64,000 nucleotides of DNA from an uncultured Hyphomonadaceae bacterium. Its GTDB lineage: Bacteria; Pseudomonadota; Alphaproteobacteria; Caulobacterales; Hyphomonadaceae. Of this stretch, positions 54,188-63,341 are shown one piece after another; the stretch's first letter is position 1; every line of letters begins with the position of its first letter. The notes under the pieces were generated by a model. The model had not been told where the DNA came from and made no database searches. It was given only the letters and a program-made list of their open reading frames with translations. The translations under genes were made by a program, and so were the position numbers. The stretch covers positions 19,732 to 83,731 of the forward strand of contig CAJXOF010000017.1 in NCBI GenBank assembly GCA_913057945.1, read 5' to 3'.

Positions 54188-56437
54188 TTAGATCGCAGGA
54201 ATTGCGAACTCTACCTTGCAGCTAAACCCGCCTGAGGCTTCTGCAATCTGCGCATAACCTCCATAGTTTGCTGCGATGTCCGAAACGATTTTTAAACCGA
54301 GACCCGTGCCCGGTCCCGACAAGCTGTCACCATCCGATGAAAATGTAGTTGTGTAGAAAGCGTCGAATACGCGCGCCCATTTGTCGCGCGGGATACCCAA
54401 TCCGTTGTCTTCAAAAGAAACTACGGCCAAACGTCCATCGCGGCGCGCATTGATGGCGATCCGGCGGTTATCGACTTTCGAGGCTCGGAGCGACTTTATT
54501 GAGTTGGTCAGGAGGTTGAGCAAAACGGAATCAATCTCACTCTTGTGCATCGGCAACGTCCGCAATCCGATCGGCAGTACATCGCCACTGACAATCACCT
54601 TTTGCGCTGCAAGATAATCCTTAAATTGCTTCTTAAAGCGGTCGATCGCACCTTTGAGAGATAATGTTTCTAGTTCACGGCTTTCGGTATTTGATACCAA
54701 TCCCGAAACGTATCCGCCTACATCGAAGATCCGGGCGCTATTGGTCGTTAACTCAACAAATTGCGACGCCAAACTTGTCTTCGAAGGGGATTCTTCCATT
54801 TTCGAAATCGCGCGCTTCAGCAACTGAAGCCGAGATTTCATTGCATCTTGCGCACCAATAATCTCGTGTCCGAAAACACTCACCGAAAGCCCAAGCGACG
54901 CGAGCAGTCGCAACATTTGCTCATACTCTATTGACGCCCTCTGGTCTGCTTCTACTTTTTCCTCGTACTTTTGAACCTCGAGGACTAATCCGTCGAGGTC
55001 AACATCGTCTACTTCGTCGCCTCCGTCATCGTCTCCTTCCCGGGGTTGTAACTTTTGTTTCAACTCGTTGAGAACGGCTGACGGCTTTCGTAGTTCGGAG
55101 ACGAAATCAGGTTGGTGCGCTGTCTGCTTACGATTTCGGACAGCTGCAACTTGCTTTGCGCCCCACTCGACTGCATCGTGTGCAAACTCTTGCAATTCCT
55201 CGAATGCGACGTTTTCGATTAAGCCTTCACGACTGGCCGTCTCTTCGAAGAGGGGATTGCAATCGTCGTTAAGTTCGACGTGACCAAACATGTTCCGGTT
55301 CGATGCAGCGACCAATATGTTGCGACGAGCTGTATCGTAATCGAGACGCAACCAATCATCAGTCGTTTCACCGTAGGGTAACACTCTGAAGCCGTTTCTA
55401 TATATTCTGATTCCACCAAAATTTCGTCCCATAGTTGCGGCTGCACGCTGACTAATGCCGCCGAGAAATTCTGGGTCATAAATAAAATACCGGGTCGATA
55501 GTGTCAGTTCGCCAGTAGTTAAATACTTCTTGGAAACTGTATGCTGCTCATCCAGATCGAGAACGTCAGATGAAACTCGCACGACTGCGACGCCTTCTTT
55601 ATTGATGGTACCTGTAATTGTAGCAAGAGCATTGGCTAAAAACGTTTTTTCAATCGACATTTCAGGAACGTCGCTAAGTGCACTGCCGTCAATCGTCACT
55701 CTAAAACCGGGATCGGCTGTTTCAGTTTTAGCCTTGCGGCTCACTTTGACGACAGGGAACGGCGGTTGAAGAAGCAATACCGACTTCCATACCTTTTGGA
55801 TGGCCGAGTCTTTCCAATCATCCCTCAAATGAATAATTTTAAGGGTAGTACCGTGCTCGTCGGCGTCCTTCTCATAGCTTTCGATAGCGCTGAAGACAGA
55901 GTCTAGGCTGCGACCAGGAGTAAATTCGTCATCCCAGTCGAACTTGACCCTGCTGCCTTGGTTGGAACCTTTTGTACCCGTTTCCAAAACAAGGTGTTTA
56001 CCTAGGCGCTGGACTGCAAAACGACCGATACCTTTGCGGCCGGCATAGGTGCGATGAAATTTGGTAGATTGCCGCTGCTCGACTTTGGACTCTGTAGCAA
56101 TTCGCATCCAGGCCGATCGTATCACCGCGGGTGTCATTCCCACGCCATCATCCGTAATTGTTAACGTACTATCGTCTGAGCCGCGGCCTGAAAATGTTAG
56201 GGATACTTGGGTGGCATCAGCGTCATAAGAGTTCTTAATCAGCTCGGACAGCGCGGTATCTTGTTTGGCAACAAGTTCGACACCCAACCGCTGAATGTGA
56301 CCCGCGTCGACCGAAAATCGCACCCGACTCGGATCGAGATCGACAAGTTGCCCACTAAGCTGTTCAATAATCGAATAGTCAGGGTTCTCTTTCGCAGCCT
56401 CCTGGGCGATCTTAGCTTGTAGCTCTTTTTTGTTCAT
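54188..56437 (-). CDS. Histidine kinase with two GHKL ATPase domains
   Basis: A 749-residue protein with two separate ATP-binding modules. The N-terminal one is of Hsp90/MORC/MutL type: ELIKNSYDADA (about 66-76), DDGVGM (96-101) and GRKGIGRFA (133-141). After an acidic linker comes a HisKA-like helix with VFGHEI (His about 524), and then a second, histidine-kinase-type HATPase with NLLTNSIKSL, EDNGLGI and GPGTGLGLKI. It has no membrane segment, so it senses something in the cytoplasm. I chose ATG 56437 because GCAGGG precedes it. It heads the operon with the receiver and 230-aa genes. Confidence 0.85.
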   Translation of the reverse strand: MNKKELQAKIAQEAAKENPDYSIIEQLSGQLVDLDPSRVRFSVDAGHIQRLGVELVAKQDTALSELIKNSYDADATQVSLTFSGRGSDDSTLTITDDGVGMTPAVIRSAWMRIATESKVEQRQSTKFHRTYAGRKGIGRFAVQRLGKHLVLETGTKGSNQGSRVKFDWDDEFTPGRSLDSVFSAIESYEKDADEHGTTLKIIHLRDDWKDSAIQKVWKSVLLLQPPFPVVKVSRKAKTETADPGFRVTIDGSALSDVPEMSIEKTFLANALATITGTINKEGVAVVRVSSDVLDLDEQHTVSKKYLTTGELTLSTRYFIYDPEFLGGISQRAAATMGRNFGGIRIYRNGFRVLPYGETTDDWLRLDYDTARRNILVAASNRNMFGHVELNDDCNPLFEETASREGLIENVAFEELQEFAHDAVEWGAKQVAAVRNRKQTAHQPDFVSELRKPSAVLNELKQKLQPREGDDDGGDEVDDVDLDGLVLEVQKYEEKVEADQRASIEYEQMLRLLASLGLSVSVFGHEIIGAQDAMKSRLQLLKRAISKMEESPSKTSLASQFVELTTNSARIFDVGGYVSGLVSNTESRELETLSLKGAIDRFKKQFKDYLAAQKVIVSGDVLPIGLRTLPMHKSEIDSVLLNLLTNSIKSLRASKVDNRRIAINARRDGRLAVVSFEDNGLGIPRDKWARVFDAFYTTTFSSDGDSLSGPGTGLGLKIVSDIAANYGGYAQIAEASGGFSCKVEFAIPAI

Positions 56438-56615
56438 AACCCTGCTTTCTACAAATCTCGTGCGATCATGCATGTCGTAACCGCCTTGCTCAGTCGTTTA
56501 ACAACGATGATTCTATATCATTCAAAGCACTCTATGGTAGATTAGAAGCGATCTGACTTCCTGCATTCCCTGACTTATTTTCGGACGCTGATTTGCTCAA
56601 CACCCTAACCTTGCG

Positions 56616-58805
56616 TTGCACCAGATCACCGCTAAATTGGTTTTTTTGACGCTTGGTGCTATTTTGCTGATTGAAGGTATCTCTCTTGGCGCACTTTGCT
56701 GCGGTGTCCTTGGTAACATTGCCACTCGCCAGATAGAAACGCCCCTTTCCGATGCTATTGGCGCAATAAGCGCGGCTAACCTTCCCAAGAACCATCATAT
56801 CCAACGAGGTGTTCGCCAAGCGTTTCTTCGGGCCAGTGTTCATCAGCTGCACCAATTTGAGAAGTTCCTGGAATCCGGCAGAGAGGCCTCTGCCGATTAC
56901 AACGAAATTTCCCGCACTTTTGCGGCACGTAAGCGACTGCAATGGCCTAGCTTCAAATCGCGATGGAGTCCTGTGCCCGTACTGGTGGACGGAAGCCAGT
57001 TGGATGCGATCAGTGCATCCTTGGATACTATCACGTCAGGAGCGGCGGCTTCTGATCTCAACGATCTTCGGCTCTTTTTGACCAACAGCGCCATATCAGA
57101 AATTGTGAGTGTCTCTTCTTGGGAGCATTGCCCCGCAAGGCTTCGCGAGCAGATGCTGGACGAGACAAATGGATGGTTTCCTGTTTTTGCAGCCAACATG
57201 GCGCACGTCATCAAAACCAACGAGAAATTCAGAATGATTTATCAGACGCTGAGCCTAAGAACGCTCAACGTCGATCAGCAATCTCTTCTGGAAAAAGCAG
57301 ATCTTAGTTTTGGCTTCAGTCGCTTTGCGCATGCCGCTTTGATGGAACAATTCGATCTACTCGGCCAGAAACTCGAAAACGGTGCGATGTTCCAGGTTCA
57401 CGAGGATCGGATCTTGCTGGAACTCTCCAATCGCAATCGAGATCTGGAAGAAGTTTTAAAGTCGCTGCCGTTTGGGCGTCGCAGCGATGGCGCGTCTGCC
57501 GCTACAGGTGTTGAAGCAGTCATTCGTCACCTGACGAAGTTCTTTTCCGGTCGTAGAGATGACCTCAACAGCATTGACGCATTTGTAGACGGACGGATGG
57601 GGGGCAGGAACAACGGCTTGCTTCTCATCACTGCACCTGCCGGTTTCGGCAAGTCTGCTCTGGCCGCCGTTTGGTGTGAATCCAATACGAGTGACCGCCG
57701 GTATGTTGCTAGGCACTTTTGTAATGCGGCAGGTGGAGGGACAGCAACGACAAATCCGAAATCGGCATTGGATTATCTGCTGGTGCAGGTCGCCGCCGCT
57801 TACGACGTCCCCATCGATCTCTCTTCTTCTGACAGCGCGTTGCTGGAACTGATTAAGACGGCCCCGCCAGACGACCGACAGCTCGTTATCTGGCTGGATG
57901 GCATAGACGAGGCGCAAGGCGAGTTTCCGCCCTTCTTGCCTGAGGCACTCGGCGAGCGGGTTTGTCTAATCGTTTCGGCCAGAGCGCCAGCGAATTCGAC
58001 GCCACACTATCTTCTGCCTTGGACGACCGGTTATGTAGCTGAGAAATATGAAGCCCCAAGATACGACCTCGAGCGATTGACGAAAGATGATCTAGCCGAG
58101 TTTGTTAGTGACTATTTCGGTGAGTTTGATATGGAGGTGCCAGACGGTCTCGAAGCGCAAATTTATCGTGCCTCTGACGACGGATACGCGCTGTTTTCCA
58201 AAGTCATGGTGGAAGATGCGGTAAAAGCTATACAAGACGGTCGTCCGATTGATTTGGGTGCTGCACCGCTTTCTCTGGGTAATTATGCAAAAAGTCAGTT
58301 GCAGCGGCTTAAGCAACTACCGAGATGGCCCGACGTGGCGCCGATCTTCAATCTACTTACCGTCGCGAGAGAGGCTGTTGACGTCCCATTCGTCCGCTAC
58401 TTTTCCAGCGCGGTTAACGCCAACTTCGAAGGATGGGATTATCAACTGCGGAGGTGGTTATGGGTGACAGAGTCGACCGACGGAAGACAGCCACCAACAA
58501 TTTCCTTCGCGCACCCAAAACTTGCGATGGTGTTCAGAGAAGCAATTGGTTGGGAGGCGGATGAAACCCTCAACGGTCTGACTCAGAAGTTGCAAGCAAA
58601 GCCCGCTGAGCTCAACCGATATGCTCTCCGTCACCTCCCATTTCACATGATGGAATCTGGTCAGGCGTCCAAAGCGGCTGAGCTGCTTATGGACGAGACA
58701 TTTGTCACCGCGCGCTTCGAGTGCCTGGGAGCTGAGATCGCAATCGATTCTATGGCTTCAGATTGGCGTTTCTTCCGACGAGCAGACCAAGGGCAACCTG
58801 AATGA
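56616..58805 (+). CDS. STAND-family NTPase (NACHT-like)
   Basis: A protein of up to 729 residues. An N-terminal region (NHHIQRGVRQAFLRAS near 59-73) resembles effector-associated segments of bacterial STAND proteins. A linker FFSGRRDDLNSIDAFVDG precedes the NTPase with Walker A APAGFGKS (340-347) and Walker B VIWLDGIDEA (about 424-433), then a helical arm (YALRHLPFHMMESGQASKAAELL). Such ATPases oligomerise on sensing invaders. The start is weak: no ATG exists before residue 180, so a TTG (56616 or a little later) is required. Its TGA overlaps the ATG of the WD40 gene. Confidence 0.82.
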   Translation: MHQITAKLVFLTLGAILLIEGISLGALCCGVLGNIATRQIETPLSDAIGAISAANLPKNHHIQRGVRQAFLRASVHQLHQFEKFLESGREASADYNEISRTFAARKRLQWPSFKSRWSPVPVLVDGSQLDAISASLDTITSGAAASDLNDLRLFLTNSAISEIVSVSSWEHCPARLREQMLDETNGWFPVFAANMAHVIKTNEKFRMIYQTLSLRTLNVDQQSLLEKADLSFGFSRFAHAALMEQFDLLGQKLENGAMFQVHEDRILLELSNRNRDLEEVLKSLPFGRRSDGASAATGVEAVIRHLTKFFSGRRDDLNSIDAFVDGRMGGRNNGLLLITAPAGFGKSALAAVWCESNTSDRRYVARHFCNAAGGGTATTNPKSALDYLLVQVAAAYDVPIDLSSSDSALLELIKTAPPDDRQLVIWLDGIDEAQGEFPPFLPEALGERVCLIVSARAPANSTPHYLLPWTTGYVAEKYEAPRYDLERLTKDDLAEFVSDYFGEFDMEVPDGLEAQIYRASDDGYALFSKVMVEDAVKAIQDGRPIDLGAAPLSLGNYAKSQLQRLKQLPRWPDVAPIFNLLTVAREAVDVPFVRYFSSAVNANFEGWDYQLRRWLWVTESTDGRQPPTISFAHPKLAMVFREAIGWEADETLNGLTQKLQAKPAELNRYALRHLPFHMMESGQASKAAELLMDETFVTARFECLGAEIAIDSMASDWRFFRRADQGQPE

Positions 58806-59488
58806 TTCGTGAGACAGAAATAAACCGCCACGTCCGGTTCTGGTTCAATTACTCCGAAGATATGAAGACCGCTTCCCAGCATGGGGCGGAAACTGCCTGG
58901 CGAACGCTCGCAGCTGACCTAGCGATCTTCTCTGCAACCTCAAGAAACGCGCTGGTTGAGCCTAGGCCCGAACTCCTTGCTGCTTCGATATCTTGCATGA
59001 AGGGACATTCCAGCGGCGTCTCCGGCGCGCTGCTCCTGCCAGAGGGCAAGGGCGTGCTCTCATGGAGCGATGACGGAACTTTGCGCACCTGGGACATGGA
59101 TGGATCAGAGTGCAGCACATTCAAAGGGCATTCCGGCTCCGTCTCCGGCGCGCTGCTCCTGCCGGACGGCAAGGGCCTGCTCTCATGGAGCAATGACGGA
59201 ACCCTGCGCACCTGGAACTTGGATGGAACAGAGCGCAGAATATTCAAAGGACATTCCGGCTCCGTCTCCGGCGCGCTGCTCCTGCCGGACGGCAAGGGCG
59301 TGCTCTCATGGGGCCAAGACGGGACCTTGCGCACCTGGAACTTGGACGGCAGAGGGATTGATTGTTGGATCTGCCCAACCGGTCCGATTTCAGAAGTGCT
59401 TCTAGCTACCAATGACCTCTTGGTGGTTATGTCCCAAGAACATGTCCACATATTGAAGCAGTGGGCATTCAAGTTATTCTCGAATTGA
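58802..59488 (+). CDS. WD40-like repeat protein, probable sensor of the STAND NTPase
   Basis: A 228-residue protein coupled to the NTPase by an ATGA overlap. After 65 N-terminal residues come three tandem 41-residue blades of the pattern KGHSGSVSGALLLPDGKG, then SWSxDGTLRTWxLDG, and a fourth degenerate one. In many homologues the propeller is fused to the STAND protein; here it is a separate frame. Three to four blades cannot close a seven-blade propeller, so it may dimerise, be truncated, or have lost blades. The blades are nearly identical at DNA level. Confidence 0.82.
   Translation: MIRETEINRHVRFWFNYSEDMKTASQHGAETAWRTLAADLAIFSATSRNALVEPRPELLAASISCMKGHSSGVSGALLLPEGKGVLSWSDDGTLRTWDMDGSECSTFKGHSGSVSGALLLPDGKGLLSWSNDGTLRTWNLDGTERRIFKGHSGSVSGALLLPDGKGVLSWGQDGTLRTWNLDGRGIDCWICPTGPISEVLLATNDLLVVMSQEHVHILKQWAFKLFSN
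59003..59371 (+). repeat. Tandem 123-bp repeats encoding WD40 blades
   Basis: Three head-to-tail units beginning at 59003, 59126 and 59249, each 123 bases (41 codons) and nearly identical except for scattered substitutions. The last ends as the sequence diverges near 59350-59371. Confidence 0.9.
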
Positions 59489-59530
59489 TGTTTTCAGAGC
59501 AAATGCCGTGGTCCCCCAAGATATAATTGC

Positions 59531-59550
59531 GGGGCAAAGCCCCCCTTTGT
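59531..59550 (+). terminator. Hairpin after the WD40 gene
   Basis: GGGGC-AAA-GCCCC (59531-59543) followed by a short T-run. It may end the STAND-WD40 transcript, and it also contains one of the TGCGGGGCA motifs repeated at the island ends. Confidence 0.5.
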
Positions 59551-59620
59551 TCATGGCCAAACATGGGGGTATTGAATTGCCCCGCACGGCCTTAACTCAT
59601 TGATCTGGTTCGGTTTCGTT

Positions 59621-59639
59621 AGTCTCCCCCGAACCACCA
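59621..59639 (+). repeat. attR core (displaced tRNA 3' end)
   Basis: Exact copy of 47484-47502. Just upstream, GGTTCGG at 59607-59613 can pair with CCGAACC inside the core, giving a stem that mimics the tRNA acceptor. Confidence 0.95.
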
Positions 59640-59704
59640 TTTTCAGGTTGAAAATTTAGGGTTTGGCTGGTCCTGCGGGGCTGGGCGGCCTATTATGGTC
59701 TCGT

Positions 59705-60469
59705 ATGAGGCGAACAGTTTTTCTTGCATCTGTTCTGGCTGGCCTGGTCACCGCCCCGTTGGCCGGGGCCGATGAGGTGGCAGCCGAGGCGGCGTTTGTG
59801 CGGGGCGAGTATGATGTCGCGCTGACGGAGCTGTCGGGCGCCCGGACCGCAGATGCGCTCGCCATGAGCGCGCGGACCCTGCTGGCAGAGGCCATGTCCG
59901 GTCCGGCCGATCCGCCCGAAGACATGCTGCACAGGGCGCTGGCCGAGGCGGACGCCGCGCTCGCGGTCGATCCCGCTCATGCCGAGGGGCGCCTGCAGCG
60001 GGCGATTGCCTTGTCCCTGATCCTTCGGCCGATGAGCGTGCGCGAGGCGCGCAAGACCGGCTGGGCCGAGGAGGCGCGGGATCTGGCCGAGGGCGTGCTG
60101 GAGGATGAGCCCGGCAATGTTTATGCGCATGGCTTCCTGTCGGTCTGGAATCTGGAAGTCGTCCACCGGGGCGGACGGATTGCCGCCATGATCCTGGGGG
60201 CAGGGGTCTCGGATGGCCGGGCGCACTATGAGGCCGCTACGGCCGCCGCACCGGATGACGCCTCCGTGCATTGGCAGTGGGCGCGGGCGCTGGCGGCGCT
60301 GAATGCTCGCAAATATCATGACGAGGTGCTGTCTGCGCTGGATGCGGCGCTGGCCGCGCCCGTGGACACTGAGCTGGAGCGCGTCATGCAGGCGCGGGCC
60401 GCCATGCTGAAGGCCGAGATGCTGAGAGATGACCGCCGCGCCGAAGAGATCGCGGCGGGGATGCTGTAG
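59705..60469 (+). CDS. Secreted TPR-like helical protein
   Basis: A 254-residue protein starting with a signal peptide (MRRTVFLASVLAGLVTAPLAGA). The mature part is made of Ala-rich helical pairs with TPR-like spacing (AAFVRGEYDVALTEL, AEADAALAVDPAHAEGRLQRAIAL, HYEAATAAAPDDASVHWQWARALAAL). It is probably a periplasmic scaffold; partners are unknown. It is the first host gene right of the island and converges with trxB 3 bases away. Confidence 0.75.
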   Translation: MRRTVFLASVLAGLVTAPLAGADEVAAEAAFVRGEYDVALTELSGARTADALAMSARTLLAEAMSGPADPPEDMLHRALAEADAALAVDPAHAEGRLQRAIALSLILRPMSVREARKTGWAEEARDLAEGVLEDEPGNVYAHGFLSVWNLEVVHRGGRIAAMILGAGVSDGRAHYEAATAAAPDDASVHWQWARALAALNARKYHDEVLSALDAALAAPVDTELERVMQARAAMLKAEMLRDDRRAEEIAAGML

Positions 60470-60472
60470 GGC

Positions 60473-61522
<1,050 letters not shown>

Positions 61523-61527
61523 TCAGA

Positions 61528-62496
61528 TCAATGTGAACACTGCCCGGCGGGGTCCAAACCGGTGCCATTGCCTGCGCAGACGACCTCAACGGTGGCATGG
61601 GAGACGTTGAAGCGGCTGGCGAGGCGGTCCTTGACGGCGCGGCGCAGCTGGTCCGGATCGGCGCCCGGCGCGGCGGTGACTTCCAGCGTGATCAGGGGTT
61701 TGGCTTCGGTCAGGGCCCAGGCATGGAAATGCGCGACGCTGGCGACGCCCTCGATCTCGGCGACGAGGTCCGCCTGGATCTCTTCCGGCTCCAGCCCGAC
61801 TGGCGTGCCTTCGAGCAGGATATGGCCGGATTTCCGGGCGATGCGCACGCCGGCAAACAGGACCAGCAAGGCCACCAGCACCGACAGGATCGGGTCGGCG
61901 GCCATCCAGCCCGTGGTCATGATGATGATGGCCGCGCCGATGGCCGCGATGGAGCCGAGCAGGTCGCCGGCGACATGCCAGAGCGCCCCTTGCAGGTTCA
62001 AATCTTCCTTGTTGCCGCCATGCAGGATGGCAAAGGCGAGGATGTTGACGAGCAAGCCGCCGACGGCGACGACCATCAGGACATTGCCCATCACCTCGAT
62101 CGGGTCGAGCAGGCGGTGAATGGCTTCCCACACGATCCACAGCGAGAGCAGGACGAGAAGGATGCCATTGGTGAAGGCGGCGAGGATCTTCATCCGCGCA
62201 AAGCCATAGGTGCGCTGGGGGTCGGCCGGGCGTTCGGCCAGCTTGTAGCCGACCCAGGCAAGGGCCAGCGAGCCCGCATCGGTCAGCATGTGCGCGGCAT
62301 CCGCCAGCAGGGCGAGCGAGCCGGAAATCAGGCCGCCGGCCACTTCGGCGAACATGAAGGCGGCTGTCAGCAGGCCGGCAATCGCGACGCGGCGGCGGGA
62401 ATCGGCGCTCGTCATGTCGGCATCATGGTCATGGCTGTGCCCATGATCGTGCCCGTGCTCATGATTGTGGCCGGGGGAATGTGTGTGATCGCTCAT
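61528..62496 (-). CDS. Cation diffusion facilitator transporter
   Basis: A 322-residue zinc/cobalt/cadmium exporter. A His/Asp-rich N-terminus (about 12 histidines in the first 25 residues) precedes six membrane segments. Metal ligands are visible in LALLADAAHMLTDAGSLALAW and HVAGDLLGSIAAI (HxxxD), and the C-terminal cytoplasmic domain has HFHAWALTE. This is the CzcD/ZitB type. It would pump divalent metal out using proton exchange. No metal regulator is adjacent. Confidence 0.92.
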   Translation of the reverse strand: MSDHTHSPGHNHEHGHDHGHSHDHDADMTSADSRRRVAIAGLLTAAFMFAEVAGGLISGSLALLADAAHMLTDAGSLALAWVGYKLAERPADPQRTYGFARMKILAAFTNGILLVLLSLWIVWEAIHRLLDPIEVMGNVLMVVAVGGLLVNILAFAILHGGNKEDLNLQGALWHVAGDLLGSIAAIGAAIIIMTTGWMAADPILSVLVALLVLFAGVRIARKSGHILLEGTPVGLEPEEIQADLVAEIEGVASVAHFHAWALTEAKPLITLEVTAAPGADPDQLRRAVKDRLASRFNVSHATVEVVCAGNGTGLDPAGQCSH

Positions 62497-62604
62497 GACG
62501 TCCTGATGGCGGGTGTGGGCGGTAAGGTCAATTCGGCTGTGATAGCGTAGCGATTGTTATGATATTGTATTGGGCACAGAAACAGGAACAGGGGGAAGAC
62601 CGGC

Positions 62605-63324
62605 ATGACGATACCACGCCTGCGCCAGCTCGTGATTGCGGCGGCGACACTGGAGACGGCCGACCAGCTGGGGGAATTGCTCGGCCTTGGCGAGCCGTTC
62701 ATTGATCCGGGGGTCCGGGAGTTCGGCCTCGAAAACCGCGTCTATGCGATCGGGGACCAGTTCCTGGAAGTGGTCGTGCCGATCGCGGAGGCTGCGCCCG
62801 CGCAGCGTTTCATCGACCGGGGCGGGGAGGGCGGCTATATGGCGATCTTCCAGACCGATGATCTTGAAGCGCTGCGCACGCGCGTCGACGGGATGGGCAT
62901 TCGCCGCGTCTGGAACATAGACCTGCCGGATATTTCTGCGAGCCACCTCCACCCGGCCGATATTGGCGGGGCGATAGTCTCCGTCGATGAGGCGCGCCCG
63001 GCGGGCAGCTGGCGCTGGGGCGGGCCGCATTGGCGCGAGCAGGCCGTGCCGGGGCGGCTGGCCAGCGCCGCGATGGAAACGCCGGACCCGGACGGCCTCG
63101 CCCAGCGCTGGGCCCTGGCGCTGGGGCTGACCGTGGATGAGCGTGTGCTCTATCTCGATGATGGCGCCATCGTGTTCCGCGAAGGCAAGCAAGAGCGGCT
63201 GGCCGCGTTCGGGCTCTATTTGCCGGATGCGGAGGAGATTCTTGAGCGCGCCGAGGCGATGGGTCTCGATGTGGACGAACGGGAGATCAGCTTTGCGGGC
63301 GTGGGGCTGAGTTTGCTGGAGTAG
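62605..63324 (+). CDS. VOC/glyoxalase-like domain protein
   Basis: A 239-residue protein with two beta-alpha-beta-beta-beta-like halves. It opens with TIPRLRQLVIAAATLETADQLGELLGL and includes GGYMAIFQTDDLEALRTRV and VFREGKQERLAAFGL, which fits the vicinal-oxygen-chelate fold (glyoxalase_3-like). The metal ligands are not clear, so enzymatic activity is uncertain. A GGGGGAAG ribosome site lies upstream. Confidence 0.75.
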   Translation: MTIPRLRQLVIAAATLETADQLGELLGLGEPFIDPGVREFGLENRVYAIGDQFLEVVVPIAEAAPAQRFIDRGGEGGYMAIFQTDDLEALRTRVDGMGIRRVWNIDLPDISASHLHPADIGGAIVSVDEARPAGSWRWGGPHWREQAVPGRLASAAMETPDPDGLAQRWALALGLTVDERVLYLDDGAIVFREGKQERLAAFGLYLPDAEEILERAEAMGLDVDEREISFAGVGLSLLE

Positions 63325-63341
63325 GGCTGCTTCCCTGATCC

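Larger units (their letters stand above)
47503..59639. mobile_element. 12.1-kb tRNA-integrated genomic island
   Basis: Bounded by 19-bp direct repeats of the tRNA 3' end, with a tyrosine integrase next to attL reading towards it, an AlpA-like excisionase candidate, and cargo much less GC-rich than the host. Cargo: TetR plus unknown gene, solitary adenine methyltransferase, kinase-receiver-unknown operon, STAND NTPase plus WD40 protein. A 14-base repeat ATTGCCCCGCACGG occurs near both ends (47546-47559 and 59576-59589), and TGCGGGGCA motifs occur in both orientations at each end, possibly integrase arm sites. No conjugation or phage structural genes are present, so mobility would depend on helpers. 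Confidence 0.92.

Noticed and set aside
52366..56437. Detocs system as such
   Set aside because: Kinase and receiver logic is shared, but the kinase has a GHKL rather than TPR sensor as far as I can see, and the third protein has no receiver or phosphatase/phosphorylase motif.
59003..59371. Regular repeats resembling a CRISPR or satellite array
   Set aside because: The 123-base period is a multiple of three, lies in frame in a coding sequence and encodes WD40-type blades, with no spacers.
59600..59640. Possible second tRNA at the right island end
   Set aside because: Only the last 19 bases of the tRNA plus an acceptor-like heptamer are present; there are no D- or anticodon arms.
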